DNA of 64,000 bases from Elmis aenea (GCA_947652605.1 OX393576.1:58318966-58382965), one strand, 5' to 3'; shown: positions 1 to 10,422, counted from the stretch's first letter. Notes: a model not told the origin generated them from the letters alone. Translations and numbers: made by a program.

Positions 1-106
1 GTAAGTATACAAGATCAAAAAAAAACCTAACACAAGTATTTGTTCATCACTTTTTATTGTATCAATTTTAAAACTAGCATACTACGTCTACGTCATACCA
101 CAGTAT

Positions 107-420
107 ATACAGGGTGTTTCTTAAATATTGCGAAAACATTTGAAAGGTGATTCCATATCGAAAATTAAGTGGGTCTCTCATATAATTGTTTTTTGTTAGA
201 CGTCTCCTTTCGGAGTTACATCCCCCTAGAGGAGCGTAAAATTAGGTTTTTATTTATTTCTCAAATTTGGATAAATGTAGGAAAATGGTATTTAGTAAGA
301 ATAATGAATAAATTAGTTGTAAAAAGGGAAAATAGTCAAGTTTCTTTAAAAAATCAAAATTTCGTGATTTTGTTCATTTTTAAATTTAAATCAATGATTT
401 TTGCTTTTTTTAAATAAAAA
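107..420. repeat. TACAGGGTG-ended dispersed repeat, copy 1 (family A)
   Basis: The sequence begins TATACAGGGTGTTTCTTAA and shares long blocks with copies at 62306 and 63371. Shared landmarks are the step 'GTGATTCC..TATCGAAA', 'AGACGTCTCCTTTCGGAGTTA' and 'TTTATTTCTCAAATTTGGAT'. It is shorter than the copies at the other end of the window and its 3' limit is uncertain. The short open frames here follow the repeat and are not judged to be genes. Positions 421-1000 hold no feature I recognise apart from the poly-T tract. Confidence 0.7.
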
Positions 421-923
421 TCAAATTTTGCTCAACCCTGATTAGAAGACTCTTCCCTTCCCTGTCATACATTTTATAAATATTAGTTAACTTTGTGACG
501 TACTTTAGGTACTTTGCCAAGTATAATAGTAATGTGATTATTATAAATTGACACTTTTCCTTAACCAAATTTGCTATTATTTGATCAACTTTTACCAGGT
601 TATTATAGCATTGGGATCAAAAAGAACTCAAGGAACTTGTTTTATGAAAAAAGGTAAAGATAAGGTTTAAAATGGCCACAAAAAGTGAAAAAAGTCATTT
701 TTATCTGTAGCCCTTCTCATATCTTTAACAGTTTTTGGAATTGATGTTTTAAACAACAGAAAAGTTGAAAATCGAGATCAAAAGTTCCACTTGAGCTTAT
801 GAATTCACTGCACAGTTTTTTAATAAGGAAGATGTAACAAACTTATGTTACTAGATTGGAGAAAACTAGAAGGAAAGTGTTTGAATATTGAAAGAAATTG
901 TTGAGAAAAATGTTTTTTTTCAC

Positions 924-1000
924 ATTCAAATTTCACTATTTTTTTTATTTTTTTTATTTTTTTTTATTTTATTTATTTATTTTTTTTTTTTTTGAATGTG
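924..1000. repeat. T-rich low-complexity tract between inverted CACATTCAAA / TTTGAATGTG words
   Basis: A run of T with scattered A is bounded on the left by CACATTCAAATTTCACTAT and on the right by TTTGAATGTGAAATTTCACT. The bounding words are inverted copies of each other. The sequence AATTTCACTAT also appears again immediately before the jockey LINE and after its tail, so three copies lie close together. Confidence 0.6.
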
Positions 1001-1012
1001 AAATTTCACTAT

Positions 1013-2034
1013 CAACGATAGATCAAGTACACCGTATTACCGCTATAATAGAAAAAGCACTTGAAGAAAAGAATGTCTGTTCAGCGCTATTTCTTGATGT
1101 CGCACAAGCCTTCGACAAAGTGTGGCATGAAGGATTAATCTATAAACTTAACAAAATATTGCCCTACCAATATGTAAAAATTTTAACTTCCTACATTTCT
1201 AATAGACTTTTTAGAGTAAAACAAGGAGAAGCCTATTCGGAATTGAAAGAAATACAAGCAGGAGTGCCACAGGGGAGTGTCCTTGGACCTGTCCTGTATC
1301 TACTCTACACCAGTGATATACCAAAACTGAATCAAGTGAAATTGGCTACTTTCGCGGACGATACAGCATTGCTGGCAACAGGTAAAACAGATATAATTTC
1401 CACCAAAAAACTACAAACAGCTAGTGATGCCATACACGAATGGACCAATAAGTGGAAAATTAAACTAAATGAAACGAAATCAGTCCATATCAACTTTACA
1501 AATAAAAGATTGAGAAACTCTCCAGCAATAACAATCAATGAAACCATTGTCTCACACGCAAACACTGCAAAGTATTTTGGTATGACTCTTGATGCTAAAT
1601 TAAGGTGGAAAGAACATATTAAGAAAAAAGAAAAGGAGTTTAAAATTAAAACCGCACAATACAGATGGCTTATTGGTAAATATTCCAAACTGTCATTATA
1701 CAACAAAATTTTGATTTACAAACAAATTATTAGACCTACATGGTTGTATGGAATACAACTATGGGGGTGTGCAAAAATTACAAATATACGTAAGATACAA
1801 ACTGTCCAAAACAAGGTGTTACATGAAATGCCCAACGCTCCCTGGTTTGTCAGAAACGCCGACCTTCATCGAGACCTGGGTATCTTAACCGTTGAAGAAG
1901 AAATCAAAAGATTTGCAAAGAAGCATGAAGCCAGGCTTCACCTACACGAAAATCCAGAAGTTCTCCAGCTGCTAGACAACCAAAACTTATGTCGTAGACT
2001 GAAGAGAACCAAACCGTTCGAACTTTCTAAGTGA
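1013..2034 (+). pseudogene. Jockey reverse transcriptase, C-terminal two-thirds (5'-truncated)
   Basis: The open frame encodes palm motif A (FLDVAQAFDKVW), motif B (AGVPQGSVLGP) and the catalytic motif C (FADDT). A thumb and C-terminal region ending KRLKRTKPFELSK follows. All catalytic aspartates are present. The endonuclease domain and the N-terminal fingers are missing because the insertion is truncated, so the copy cannot be autonomous. The open frame actually begins upstream at 898, but the residues before 1013 come from the flanking T-rich tract and are not part of the protein. Family assignment to jockey-like non-LTR elements rests on motif spacing and on the C-terminus. The antisense frame at 1332-1706 is a shadow. 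Confidence 0.9.
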
Positions 2035-2247
2035 TCTGTGTAAAAGCAGAGCATTGTGCAAGTGTTAGTGTCTTTATTTCCCTAAGAATAACAAAGACAA
2101 CTAAAATACGTCGCTGGACTGATTTTAGCTAAGTAACTTAGATTTAAGATTTAACAGATACAAACTAATGGTTGGTCTTACTTCTAGACCAGTTTTAGTG
2201 TTCAAAAACCTAGTGTTTTAATTTAAAATAAAAAAATAAAAAAATAA
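1013..2247 (+). mobile_element. 5'-truncated jockey-type LINE with target-site duplication
   Basis: The element carries the 3' part of a jockey-clade reverse transcriptase and ends in an A-rich (AAAATAA)-type tail. It is flanked by the 12-bp direct repeat AAATTTCACTAT at 1001-1012 and 2248-2259. The 5' truncation, A-rich 3' end and short duplication are hallmarks of target-primed reverse transcription. The reading frame is still open from the truncation point to its stop, so this looks like a fairly young insertion. The last residues (RLKRTKPFEL) match those of the LINE tail at 32762. Confidence 0.92.
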
Positions 2248-2941
2248 AAATTTCACTATTTTAATTTTCACGGCCATATTTGTTTTGCTTATTGTCTTTC
2301 CGTACAATATTATGGGTCATACTAAAATGTGTTGTAAAAATATAGTTTGGTGTAAAAATTTAAAACATTAATTTCACCGGTTTTCATCCATGTAATCGTC
2401 ACTAAACTTTAAAGAAGAAATACGATAACAAGCCCTTGCATCGATATTAAAGCTACGATGTCGTTAATTCAGTTAACACCGGGTTTGGCAAATGCTCACA
2501 ATGAAAGAAACAATTGTAAATCTTTGAATAGGATAAAGCGAATCCTAGCTGTAAATTTCGCGCCCCTTTGTTGTCGCAGGTAACAAAAAGTTTCTGTTTT
2601 TATTATCAGAATGGCGATAGTAAGTTCATACATCATGGCTTTGCATATTATATTCTTTGAGGTTAGAAATCTCATACATAATTTATTTTTTAAGCTTCTT
2701 ATCTCCCTCGCCGCGTCTTCTGCTACTGCTAATCCAGATAATCCTGACTTATTTGCTTAATTGCGCCAAGTCAAGTGTTATTGTGCAACATAGTAACTAA
2801 ACGTAGAAGGAGTGCGTGAAGATAATGGTGTAAGTTTGTGAATGACTTAAGTTTGGCGTAAAAGTGTTATCTTTTCGGAATAATTGTATAACCGGCTTTA
2901 ATACCTCAAAGTGGCGCCCTATTAAGATGTGGGTAACTCAC

Positions 2942-3062
2942 AAATAAGACGATATCTTCTTTAAGGGGCCCGTAGATCAGAAGGTTCTCCTTGTTGGGTT
3001 CTGGATGGCTATACACACCCTCTACTCCCCCTATATCGTAGTTACCATCAGGCTTTTCGGTA
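2942..3062 (-). CDS. ADAMTS exon 11: spacer domain, second part
   Basis: The exon encodes 40 residues of the ADAMTS spacer (…NYDIGGVEGVY…, …NLLIYGPLKEDIVLF). The 'Y.GPL.ED..L' block is typical of the spacer beta-sandwich that helps place these proteases on extracellular-matrix substrates. The acceptor is TTTTAG at 3063-3068. The donor is GTGAGT at 2936-2941. One base enters from exon 10 and the exon ends in phase 0. I found no continuation on the minus strand from 2941 down to 1, so the rest of the spacer and any further TSP1 repeats probably lie outside the window. Confidence 0.85.
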
Positions 3063-3122
3063 CTAAAATTCATATAGTTCTTTTATAAATTATCTTCACT
3101 TTAAAAAAAATATTTCACTCAC

Positions 3123-3249
3123 AAGTTGTCGTTAAGGTAAAACTCTTTTTCATCAACTGCCATAATTGCAATCGTATTATCAGAAGGTTTGAGTTCATCA
3201 ATCATTATATTCCTAACTCCTTTTGGTATCATTGTTATTTTTACATAAC
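3123..3249 (-). CDS. ADAMTS exon 10: spacer domain, first part
   Basis: The translation reads YVKITMIPKGVRNIMIDELK followed by an IAIMAV…FYLND stretch. This is the characteristic start of the ADAMTS spacer, whose usual form is 'IP.GA..I.I.E…LA…..YLN'. The donor is GTGAGTG and the acceptor is TTAG before the Gly/Tyr codons. The exon takes two bases to complete a Gly codon from exon 9 and gives two bases of a Phe codon to exon 11, so both joins keep the frame. The open frame at 3213-3503 on this strand is a different, non-coding frame. Confidence 0.9.
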
Positions 3250-3573
3250 CTAATAGAGACAGAATTATCAGTGAATGCTTTAGCTCCACATTTGAAATAG
3301 TAATTCCCTGCCAAGCTGCTTAGTGGTAGTTTTTTTTTTGTGTAAAATGGTTTTGATAATACTCTTTTAAAAAATGGCGAAATTGTATACCTAACAAAAA
3401 AAAACACTACTAAACAAACTCGAAGAGATAACCGAAGAAGAAGCCATCGGAACCAAAATTTTAGAAGAACATAAAAACTGTTTAAAAGAAAAAAACAATC
3501 CATTATTTTCTGTTGAATAACATTGACAATTTTGTACCTACAAAAATTAATTATTTGGTTTGATTATTCTCAC

Positions 3574-3694
3574 CATGTCCTGGTGCATCAGAATAAGTTT
3601 CCTCAATTATTTTGCACTGCGTCCCGTCTCCTTTACAAATACCGCAGTGGTCTTCAACGGCATCAGAATCGATAATGTAATCACATCCGACTTT
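3574..3694 (-). CDS. ADAMTS exon 9: end of cysteine-rich domain
   Basis: The exon encodes KVGCDYIIDSDAVEDHCGIC followed by KGDGTQCK. This is the highly conserved end of the ADAMTS cysteine-rich domain (usual form GCD..I.S....D.CGVC.GD...C). It follows directly on VCR from exon 8. The acceptor is GTTTAG and the donor is GTGAGA. The phase runs from 0 to 1. The remaining residues (IIEETYSDAPGHG) form the link to the spacer. Confidence 0.95.
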
Positions 3695-3751
3695 CTAAAC
3701 ACAAGGAAAAATTGTTTAAGGCATGGAAGTCACTAACGCGATTCGGATTAC

Positions 3752-3876
3752 CCTGCAGACTCCACTTATGCATATATTTTTAGTTCCACCTTTGCATTTA
3801 GTGCCATCCTTGGCTCTAGGTGCCAGTTGCACGTACACATAATCGTTATTTATGCAGTATAAGGTGCAGACATCGT
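3752..3876 (-). CDS. ADAMTS exon 8: cysteine-rich domain, middle
   Basis: The translation contains DVCTLYCI, then LAPRAKDGTKCKGGT, then NICISGVCR. All are signature blocks of the ADAMTS cysteine-rich domain (usual form C.L.C.......L......DGT.C......CI.G.C). The acceptor is CCCTAG and the donor is GTAATC. The first two bases complete an Asp codon begun in exon 7, and the last codon is whole. The intron to exon 7 runs 3877-10265 and holds the Harbinger-like composite and the GTTGCACGGG repeats. Confidence 0.95.
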
Positions 3877-4344
3877 CTAGGGAATAATGTACAAATTATT
3901 GCAACAAATAAAACTCTTATCAGATCTTATAATAAAAGAAAATCTTGTGGTTAAATGTCTCGGCAACAAAATTTGCTTGTAGTTGTGGACAATGAATGTT
4001 GTTTTGAAAAAATAAACTGGTGTGGTCCCGTGGCCATTAAATTAATTTTTGAAGTATCTGTACACAGAACGTACTATCTAAAGGTTAAAATTTACATTAT
4101 AGGTAAGCTCGCGTTCCACTCCCCCGCCAGTCGTGGTCTAGAAAAATTCGATTCCATATAATTAAATGTGGCCGTTCACACTATAGGTATAGATTAAACT
4201 TTAATCTTCTGTTCTAAACTCTAAATTTTTGCGTTAATATGTCAAATGGATTTTTAACCATTTTACGTGCCGGCGATAATCTTTAATTAAATTTCTACTT
4301 TCGATTTTATGTTCAATTTGTAGTGTGGGATATGATCTTATCAT

Positions 4345-5340
4345 ACAAGGTGAGTCATTAGTACGGGATCGGTCGATTGTGGCTAAACGGTTTGAGATAG
4401 AAAGTAATTTAAACTCTATTTATTATCGTTTTTTCTTCCGAACACCATAAAAAAAAATTTCAAATATACAGGGTGAGTCGCCTCTCTGGAACTAGTAGTA
4501 ACTTTTATATTTCAAATACACACCTCATTTTGTATATAATATTTTTCACCGCCTTTATTTTAGCTTTAGTTTGAATCAACTTTCTATCTTAAACCGTTTA
4601 GCCACAATCGACCGATCCCCCATTTTAAAGCGGATCACCCCTATAAAAAGTTTATTTATGGTCCGATTTTCATAAACCTTTTTTTAAACGATAAAGCATC
4701 AAAAACTGTACTTTGGCAACCTATTTTAAAATTCAGTTTACACTCACACAAGTCCACTATGTTTTTTTTTCAATGTCAAAATTGGCAAAATATGCTTAGC
4801 GATTTTTTTTAATCTAAAATCTGACTACACCACTGGATTCAGAATGCACTTAATTGGGTTTGTAGTTTGTACCAAGTTTCACGGAAAAATATTTGTTTTT
4901 TTTTCTTTGTATTTTTCTATTTTTTTCTTGTAAATTACGTTGCGATTTTAATACTGATAGAAATAAATTGTTGCTTACTATTTTTTTTTGAACTTTTGAA
5001 CTTTTATTTTTTACATAACGTCAAACATGCTTTGCCAATTTAATCAAAAATATTGAATTAATAATTAATCTCTTAATAATTAATAAATTTTTATGAAATT
5101 TGAGGGCATCCTGAATCCAGTGGTGTAGTCAGATTTTAGATAAAAAAATCGCTAAACATATTTTGCCAATTTTGACATCGAAAAAAAAACATAGTAGGCT
5201 TTGTGAGTGTAAACCGAATTTTAAAATAAGGTGCGAAAGTACAGTTTTTGATGCTTTATCGTTTAAAAAAAAGTTTATGAAAATCGCACAATAAATAAAC
5301 TTTTTATAGAGGTGATCCGCTTTAAAATGGGTCACACTGT
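4345..5340. repeat. Two nested palindromic repeats (TACA[A/G]GGTGAG ends)
   Basis: An outer short palindrome pairs 4369-4412 (GGATCGGTCGATTGTGGCTA) with 4579-4620 (TAGCCACAATCGACCGATCC). A larger palindrome pairs 4612-4850 with 5105-5340: CATTTTAAAGCGGATCACCC against GGTGATCCGCTTTAAAATGG, continuing through the CACTGGATTC / GAATCCAGTG words. A separate TATACAGGGTGAGTCGCC end sits at about 4470. No protein is encoded. Confidence 0.75.
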
Positions 5341-5341
5341 A

Positions 5342-6115
5342 TGTATTTTTTCAACAGCAAAGCTGAATCAATAATAATAAAGGGCGCTGATTGTTTAGTT
5401 CCTGTAAGAGGTTTATCTTTTGGTACATCAAGTGTTTCAAGAGTACCATTTTGTAAACTTTTTCCAAGATGTGTCGAAGCAAATATACCACCATCGCTAC
5501 TCCATCCACAGTGGCGGATTTATGATTTTGCCGCCTGTAAGCTAATAACTTTTCGGCACCCTATAATTTTTTTATATATAGACTTAACAAAATTATAGTT
5601 TTTTCTTGAAACAGTTTTATATTTCAAATAAAATTAAAATGGTTTTTCCTGCTGTGTTTTTGGGCCCCAAAAACCGGAGGGTTCGTGAATTCTACCACTC
5701 TATCCTCGTACCTATAGGTCGGCAACTGATTAATTATTTTTATCTGAGTATTTGATAATTCCTAATATTCAATTATTATTTTTTTTAATTATGCAGACGT
5801 ATTAACTTTAATTTGCTGACCCATAAAATTTGCCGACGTAAGCTATATAGCCTATCAAGTCTTATGATAAATCCGCTTCTGTCCTTCCATATAAATTAAC
5901 ATAAAGGGCGATGATTTTGTAATTTCATTTATCTCTAATTTATCTCTAAACATCCTAAACTATTTACAGAATGTTATCATCAGATGCCAAATGCGGCAAG
6001 AAAGTGTGAAATTCTGCTTCCAACTTTCGACGCTTTAACCCAGGATGTACCAATTTTCTTTTCTTTTTGGTATGCTTTTCATCTGCGTCAAGCAATAACG
6101 CCACCATCAAAAGGT
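5342..6115 (-). pseudogene. Harbinger transposase remnant, interrupted by a hAT MITE
   Basis: Read on the minus strand, 6110 down to 5966 encodes an N-terminal piece with HPGLKRRKLEAEFHTFLPHL. This resembles the conserved start of HARBI1-like proteins, 'HP…+R...GEFH.L.P.L'. After a deletion the frame resumes below 5508 with SSDGGIFASTHLGKSL and PFIIIDSALLLKKY. These correspond to the 'GR.SD.G.F..S.L' and 'P..I.GD.AF.L' blocks of the DDE_Tnp_4 nuclease. The normally catalytic Gly-Asp is replaced by Asp-Ser in the second block. Stops, the deletion and the MITE at 5509-5881 make it non-functional. Confidence 0.75.
5509..5881. mobile_element. Non-autonomous hAT element (MITE), 373 bp
   Basis: The terminal inverted repeats are CAGTGGCGGATTTATGAT on the left and, read inverted, CAGAAGCGGATTTATCATAA on the right. 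The flanks are TCCATCCA (5501-5508) and TCCTTCCA (5882-5889), an 8-bp duplication with one mismatch, as expected for hAT transposition. The interior has no coding sequence. It splits the Harbinger transposase remnant and is therefore the younger insertion. Confidence 0.88.
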
Positions 6116-6149
6116 CTTTATTGTTTAAATTTGAAGCTATAACTGTACA

Positions 6150-6303
6150 CTACAGCGAATGAGTAAATACTGACCGCTACTTGAGCGCGGCTAGAGCGTA
6201 GAGCGCTGCTATCTCGCGCCTGGCTTGCGGCTAGAGCGCGGCCAGTGTGAATACGCTGGAGCGAGAGTGGAGCGCGAGCGTACCTATAATGTGAATTGGC
6301 CTT
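6150..6303. repeat. CGCG-rich subterminal repeat (right end of the Harbinger-like element)
   Basis: Short words built on GAGCGCG and CTAGAGCGCGG recur several times between 6177 and 6280, in contrast to the AT-rich surroundings. Similar CTCGCG words lie near 4110. Such arrays near the ends of DNA transposons are usually transposase-binding sites. That role is inferred here. Confidence 0.55.
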
Positions 6304-8050
6304 TATAGATGCTTTCACAATACTTTAATTTTCAGACAACTACGATCAAAAACGACATTTTTTATAGATTAGTCACTCTTGCTGTCCCGTTACGATCATT
6401 GGACATACATTTTTATTACACTGTCATAATTATTGATACTTAAAATGTCCAATAAACACTGGAACTACGTAAAGGGTTTTTCTTGGTAGAGCCAATCATG
6501 ATATTAAGCACGCCCCATAACAGTATTTTTTTAAATTAACCAACATAACAACGAAAATTCAAGTTTTCAAGTATCACATTAATAATGACTTCACAAGCAG
6601 GTTACACGATTTCTCTCATGACTGCGACATGTGTATTTTAGTATGTCACTTATATTTGATAACAACAATCCAAGTGTTTTGGTACAACCAGTGATAACAA
6701 TAATGTTCAACAACCTAAAATAACGATCAGCATCTCATATAATAACAAGCGTGCTCTCTGCATTTAGCCTATACCTAACTACAAAACGTGCCCGGGTGAG
6801 CTACGTACCAGCTTTGTAAGCTGCATTAAACTAATTATGTTGTCAGGATAATTATTGATAAGAATGCTAGAGTCGCTTCGTTTGATTGCAACCACAAATT
6901 AATACTGTTTATTTATAACACTACGATATGTACTTAATACCGGAAGCAGGATAATGCAGATAACTACGAAGGATAACAAAATAAGATTAATAGGAATTAT
7001 TAGCATTAATCTACAAACAGTTTGATTCGCTTCCACCGAATTAAGGAAATCCGCAAATGTTAGCAATGCGGGTCGTATTCTAATACCTCAGCGATACGAC
7101 TTTAATAACAATGCAGAATTATCTTTACCATTTTCAACTGATTAATCCACATTTAGAAACTGACAAAATTATAGCCGATCTGTAAATTTTTTTGAATTTT
7201 TTAAAGTTCTATTACGAAATTTAAAGTAAACAAGACATCATAAACTTATAATGATGTTTAATTTTGCTATGATTTAATAAAAATTTCTCAGTAACTCTTT
7301 ATATTTTGAAAATGTCATGAAAACGAAAAAAAAATTAAATGCTATCAACACAGCGAATTTTCATTTTGTAACTCAATAATTTATATTAAGAGTACAAACC
7401 TCTTATGATTTTTCGGAACATACCCTGATTCTAGCACATTTTCAAGCACACACAAAAGTGCAATTTTTTTGATATAATTTGTTTTGTACGTCACATAGGT
7501 GTAAGTAAAAATGTAATGATTCTTTACGCATTACGTAATCAATAATAATTCAAATTTAATTTGAAATACATACTTTGGCCCCCAAAACAAAACATTCCTA
7601 AATGTTGTATGTACGATGTATTTCATTATTTTTCAAAATCGTGTTGCTGACGACATCTGTTAAGTAAAATTCATACTTGTTTCTCGGTAACGAGTGAGCA
7701 TGAATTTTATTGGTACATTAAATGACGTCTGATATTAAATCTCCTTCTAACTAATAAACTATGTAACTTACTTTTAAAGTGCGTAAGTGACATACATTTA
7801 CATTCTCATCTTAACAAATTACGTCATTTTATTTTTAAAAAGTTGTTTTGCCCTTAAAAATTACATTCTGGGGAAATAATAAACTAGAACAAGCCTTCAG
7901 TCAGAAATGTAAAACCCAATTCGAAAAAAGTTCAACGATTTAAATTTAGGGTGACAAACTCTCCTGACTTTCTAGAACAGAGCTGGATTTTAGTTCAGTA
8001 ATGAGTACCTACCTAATGCAAATTCCAACTTTAAAAAAATCTTAACACAT
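6304..8050. other. Intronic AT-rich sequence, no gene seen
   Basis: This part of ADAMTS intron 7 has no open frame with recognisable protein similarity. A loose inverted repeat centres on about 7688, with TAAAATTCAT on one side and ATGAATTTTA on the other. It may be the core of an old palindromic element extending to roughly 7480 and 7830. Confidence 0.4.
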
Positions 8051-8063
8051 TAGTTAGTATAAA

Positions 8064-8295
8064 GCTTTGTACACACAGAGGCAACAACTTTTATCATTGG
8101 TGTCCTGTTTCCGAAACAAAGTTACCACTTGTTGCTAAAGGTTTCGTCTTGTTTCTGTAGCAAATACGAATGTTTCCGATTGTCGCTTGTTTCGCTTTCG
8201 AGGCGGTAAACTTCAAAAGAAAATAGGAAACAGCAAGCAACAATCTGCGACATGCTTTTGAACCCACAAGATTCCAAACACAATGTTCCATAATA
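8064..8295. repeat. Possible MITE fragment with recurring GTTTC / TTGC words
   Basis: Words such as TTGTTTC, GAAACA and CAACA recur densely in both orientations across about 230 bp, unlike the flanks. The composition resembles subterminal arrays of the MITEs at 6150 and 58843. I see no clean terminal repeat or duplication. The 65-codon frame on the minus strand here is not supported as a gene. Confidence 0.3.
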
Positions 8296-8408
8296 AAAAT
8301 AAAGAGCTCAGGTATAAATTTCAGAAGATAATTTCGAAAAATATTTCATTTAAAAAGATTCGTAGCACCCGCTTAAGATCAAACTAAATATAAAGCGATC
8401 CACTAAAC

Positions 8409-8530
8409 CAGCGCTGTCCAACTTCTATATGAGTGCGGGCCTGTTTTAGCGGCCCACTATTAAATATAATTCTAAAAGGTGAAACGAAATTTCGTTAACC
8501 TATACAGGGGTTCTCGTTTTGCGCGGCCAC
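8409..8530. mobile_element. Solo hAT-like terminus
   Basis: The sequence CAGCGCTGTCCAACTTCT followed by GCGGGCC…GCGGCCCACT has the form of a hAT terminal repeat with a short internal inverted word. No matching right end was found, so it is a fragment. Confidence 0.35.
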
Positions 8531-8664
8531 TATGTGGATTTCGTAAACGGTAAGAGTTACGGCTTCGGTTAAATTAGGACAAAGTTGTATATTCAGGTGC
8601 TTAATAATTTGAAGAAAACAGAACTAATCTAGCTTTTTCCGTTTTTGAGATATAGTTATATATA

Positions 8665-8800
8665 TACAGTGTGTCCAAAAAGTAACGTAACGGATCAATA
8701 TCTCGTCTCGTGACAACTTTACAAAAAAAAGTTTTATACAAAAGTGGTTTGTGGTAATTTACTACATAACCTTAAATTATTTTCAACTATACAGTGTTTT
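8665..8800. repeat. TATACAGTGTGTCC-ended repeat fragment
   Basis: Positions 8665-8800 share sequence in inverted orientation with 54170-54265: the block GTTTGTGGTAATTTACTACA lies against TGTAGTAAATGACCACAAAC, and both end near a TACA(C/G)TGTGT word. This marks one dispersed repeat family with two copies in the window. Positions 8800-9257 show nothing else that I recognise. Confidence 0.5.
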
Positions 8801-9260
8801 GTTTTTGCGCACCGATACGTCACTATATTTTTTTAAATGGAACCCAGTATATTTTATGATTTTTAGATGTAAAATTGAATTCTCTTTCAAAAACATATAT
8901 GTTTTATGTATCTAAATTCAGTCGTTTTTGAGTTATTTAAGTTTTTATGAAAATTTTGATAGAAATATTATAATATCTATAATCTATAATAATAGTATAA
9001 TTGTATTTTAGTTTATTGTAAATAGCAAATCAGTTTTTAGGGTGTATTTTTTATTTCGTTTGGTTTTTAATAAAACGTTACAATATGTTTAATTATATTA
9101 TCTGTTGTCGTTTTTTAAATAAGAATCTTCTTAAGAGATGTATACCTATTCCAAACTCCCTTTTTTTACTAAATAGATTACCTTCACACTTATTTATTTT
9201 GTAAAATAGTAAGAAAATAACATACTGACAAAAATACAAAATTACTAATATAGTATACTA

Positions 9261-9574
9261 GCTGATTGACCCGGCGTTGCACGGGTGATTACAATTCTTT
9301 TTTATCAATCACAAACTACTCGCGCTCCGCGCTCGCGCTCGGTGGACGTTCCCAGATTATCAATCACAGACTACTCGCGCTGCGCGCTCGCGCTCGGCGG
9401 ACGTTCCCAGACGTTTCCGTCTGTTCCCGGCCGTTCTTTATACGACGTTTAATCTGTTGGGTCCTAAATAGTAACTGTGTCAAATTTGGTCCCGATCGGT
9501 CAACGGAGCTAGGATTGTATAGCGAACAAACAAACAAACAAACAAACAAACAAACAAGCTCTTTTATATATATA
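9261..9574. repeat. CCGGCGTTGCACGGG repeat, copy 1, with 55-bp tandem duplication and (CAAA)n tail
   Basis: The copy begins GACCCGGCGTTGCACGGGTG and ends with (AAAC)n then CTCTTTTATATATATA. A 55-bp unit containing CTCGCGCTCGG is duplicated in tandem at 9303-9357 and 9358-9412. The open frames on both strands here (9266-9583 and 9364-9600) simply run through the repeat and are not genes. The element class is not certain; the microsatellite tail suggests a non-LTR or non-autonomous retroelement. Confidence 0.75.
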
Positions 9575-9578
9575 ACAA

Positions 9579-10121
9579 GATGATTTACCCGGCGTTGCAC
9601 GGGCGATTACAATTTTAATTACTTTTTTAACTTGAATAAGCCCAATAATTCCAAATCATACACAAATGACATACTCTGATCAATCATCTTTTCATTTTCT
9701 TATAATTCCTTAAAAAATAACTATTTATTGCTTAAAAATTGAATAATAACTCAAATTTATTTTCTTTCGTCTTGTTTCAATTAAAAATGTACTAATAAAA
9801 ATAATACTTCATGTACATTTATTACTAATTGTATACAAAACAATCTTTACTTGAGAAATACACCGCGCCGTATCGTGTTTTGACCAGGTATTTGCCGACG
9901 TAAGATCAAATCCCGTCCAAGTAATTTTTTTTTTTTTTTAATTGGTAATATGTGCTTGTACTTAAAGTTTGGCGTTAGATCTGCAAGGTCCTAAATAGTA
10001 GCTGTGCAAAAATTGGTCCCGATCGGTCAACGGACCTAGGATTCTATAGCAAACAAACAAACAAACAAACAAACACACAAACAAGCTCTTTTATATATAT
10101 AGATAAGATATAGATAGATAA
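9579..10121. repeat. CCGGCGTTGCACGGG repeat, copy 2, directly adjacent
   Basis: The copy begins TTTACCCGGCGTTGCACGGG and ends with ACAAACAAACAAAC, CTCTTTTATATATATA and a short GATA-type run (about 10103-10121). It is in the same orientation as copy 1 and only a few bases away. It shares GGTCCTAAATAGTA and ATTGGTCCCGATCGGTCAAC with copy 1. Confidence 0.75.
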
Positions 10122-10265
10122 GTGGTTCGGGGGGACTGTGATTTGGTCGATAAAATATATCCACTATAATTACAAATAAGCGCTTCAAAAATTTATACTT
10201 TCATCAAACTTAGGAATCAACTGTAAATTACAAGAACAGAAAAAATAATTATAACTTTTCCATAC

Positions 10266-10371
10266 CTTTTTTTAGGAACGGTTCCCACTTATATAATTTG
10301 TCGTGAAACGGTTTCCTATCAAATTCAGTACATTGAGCAGCTCGAAATCCTTTACCTCGTTCCTTGCAGGG
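10266..10371 (-). CDS. ADAMTS exon 7: start of cysteine-rich domain
   Basis: The exon encodes PCKERGKGFRAAQCTEFDRK then PFHDKLYKWEPFLKK. This is the invariant ADAMTS block 'FR..QC..F....F....Y.W.PF' that opens the cysteine-rich domain directly after TSP1. The acceptor is TTTTAG and the donor is GTATGG. It starts in phase 0 and leaves one base for exon 8. Cysteines at the expected positions are present. Confidence 0.95.
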
Positions 10372-10422
10372 CTAAAATTGTATTTTTATTTCGCTTGTTA
10401 TCGGGCACTTTCCTAAACTTAC

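Larger units (their letters stand above)
4081..6303. mobile_element. Harbinger/PIF-like element, degenerate, with nested insertions
   Basis: The left end (AAATTTACATTATAGGTAAGC, from about 4086) and the right end read on the other strand (ATTCACATTATAGGTACGC, ending about 6301) are inverted copies. Both are followed by CGCG-rich words such as CTCGCGCTCCACTC. Between them lies a broken Harbinger transposase on the minus strand. Within the element are nested palindromes (4345-5340) and a hAT MITE (5509-5881). I could not fix a 3-bp target duplication, so the exact ends are provisional. Confidence 0.55.

Noticed and set aside
2260..2941. Further ADAMTS exon downstream of exon 11
   Set aside because: All three minus-strand frames were read and none continues the spacer pattern with a matching acceptor.
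3213..3503. A 96-codon minus-strand frame overlapping ADAMTS exon 10
   Set aside because: The real exon is in another frame with proper splice sites and spacer-domain similarity; this frame has no domain and is mostly hydrophobic AT-driven sequence.
9266..9600. Open frames on both strands ending in repeated Thr-Asn-Lys-Gln or Cys-Leu-Phe-Val
   Set aside because: They read through the (CAAA)n microsatellite and a CG-rich tandem duplication of a dispersed repeat.
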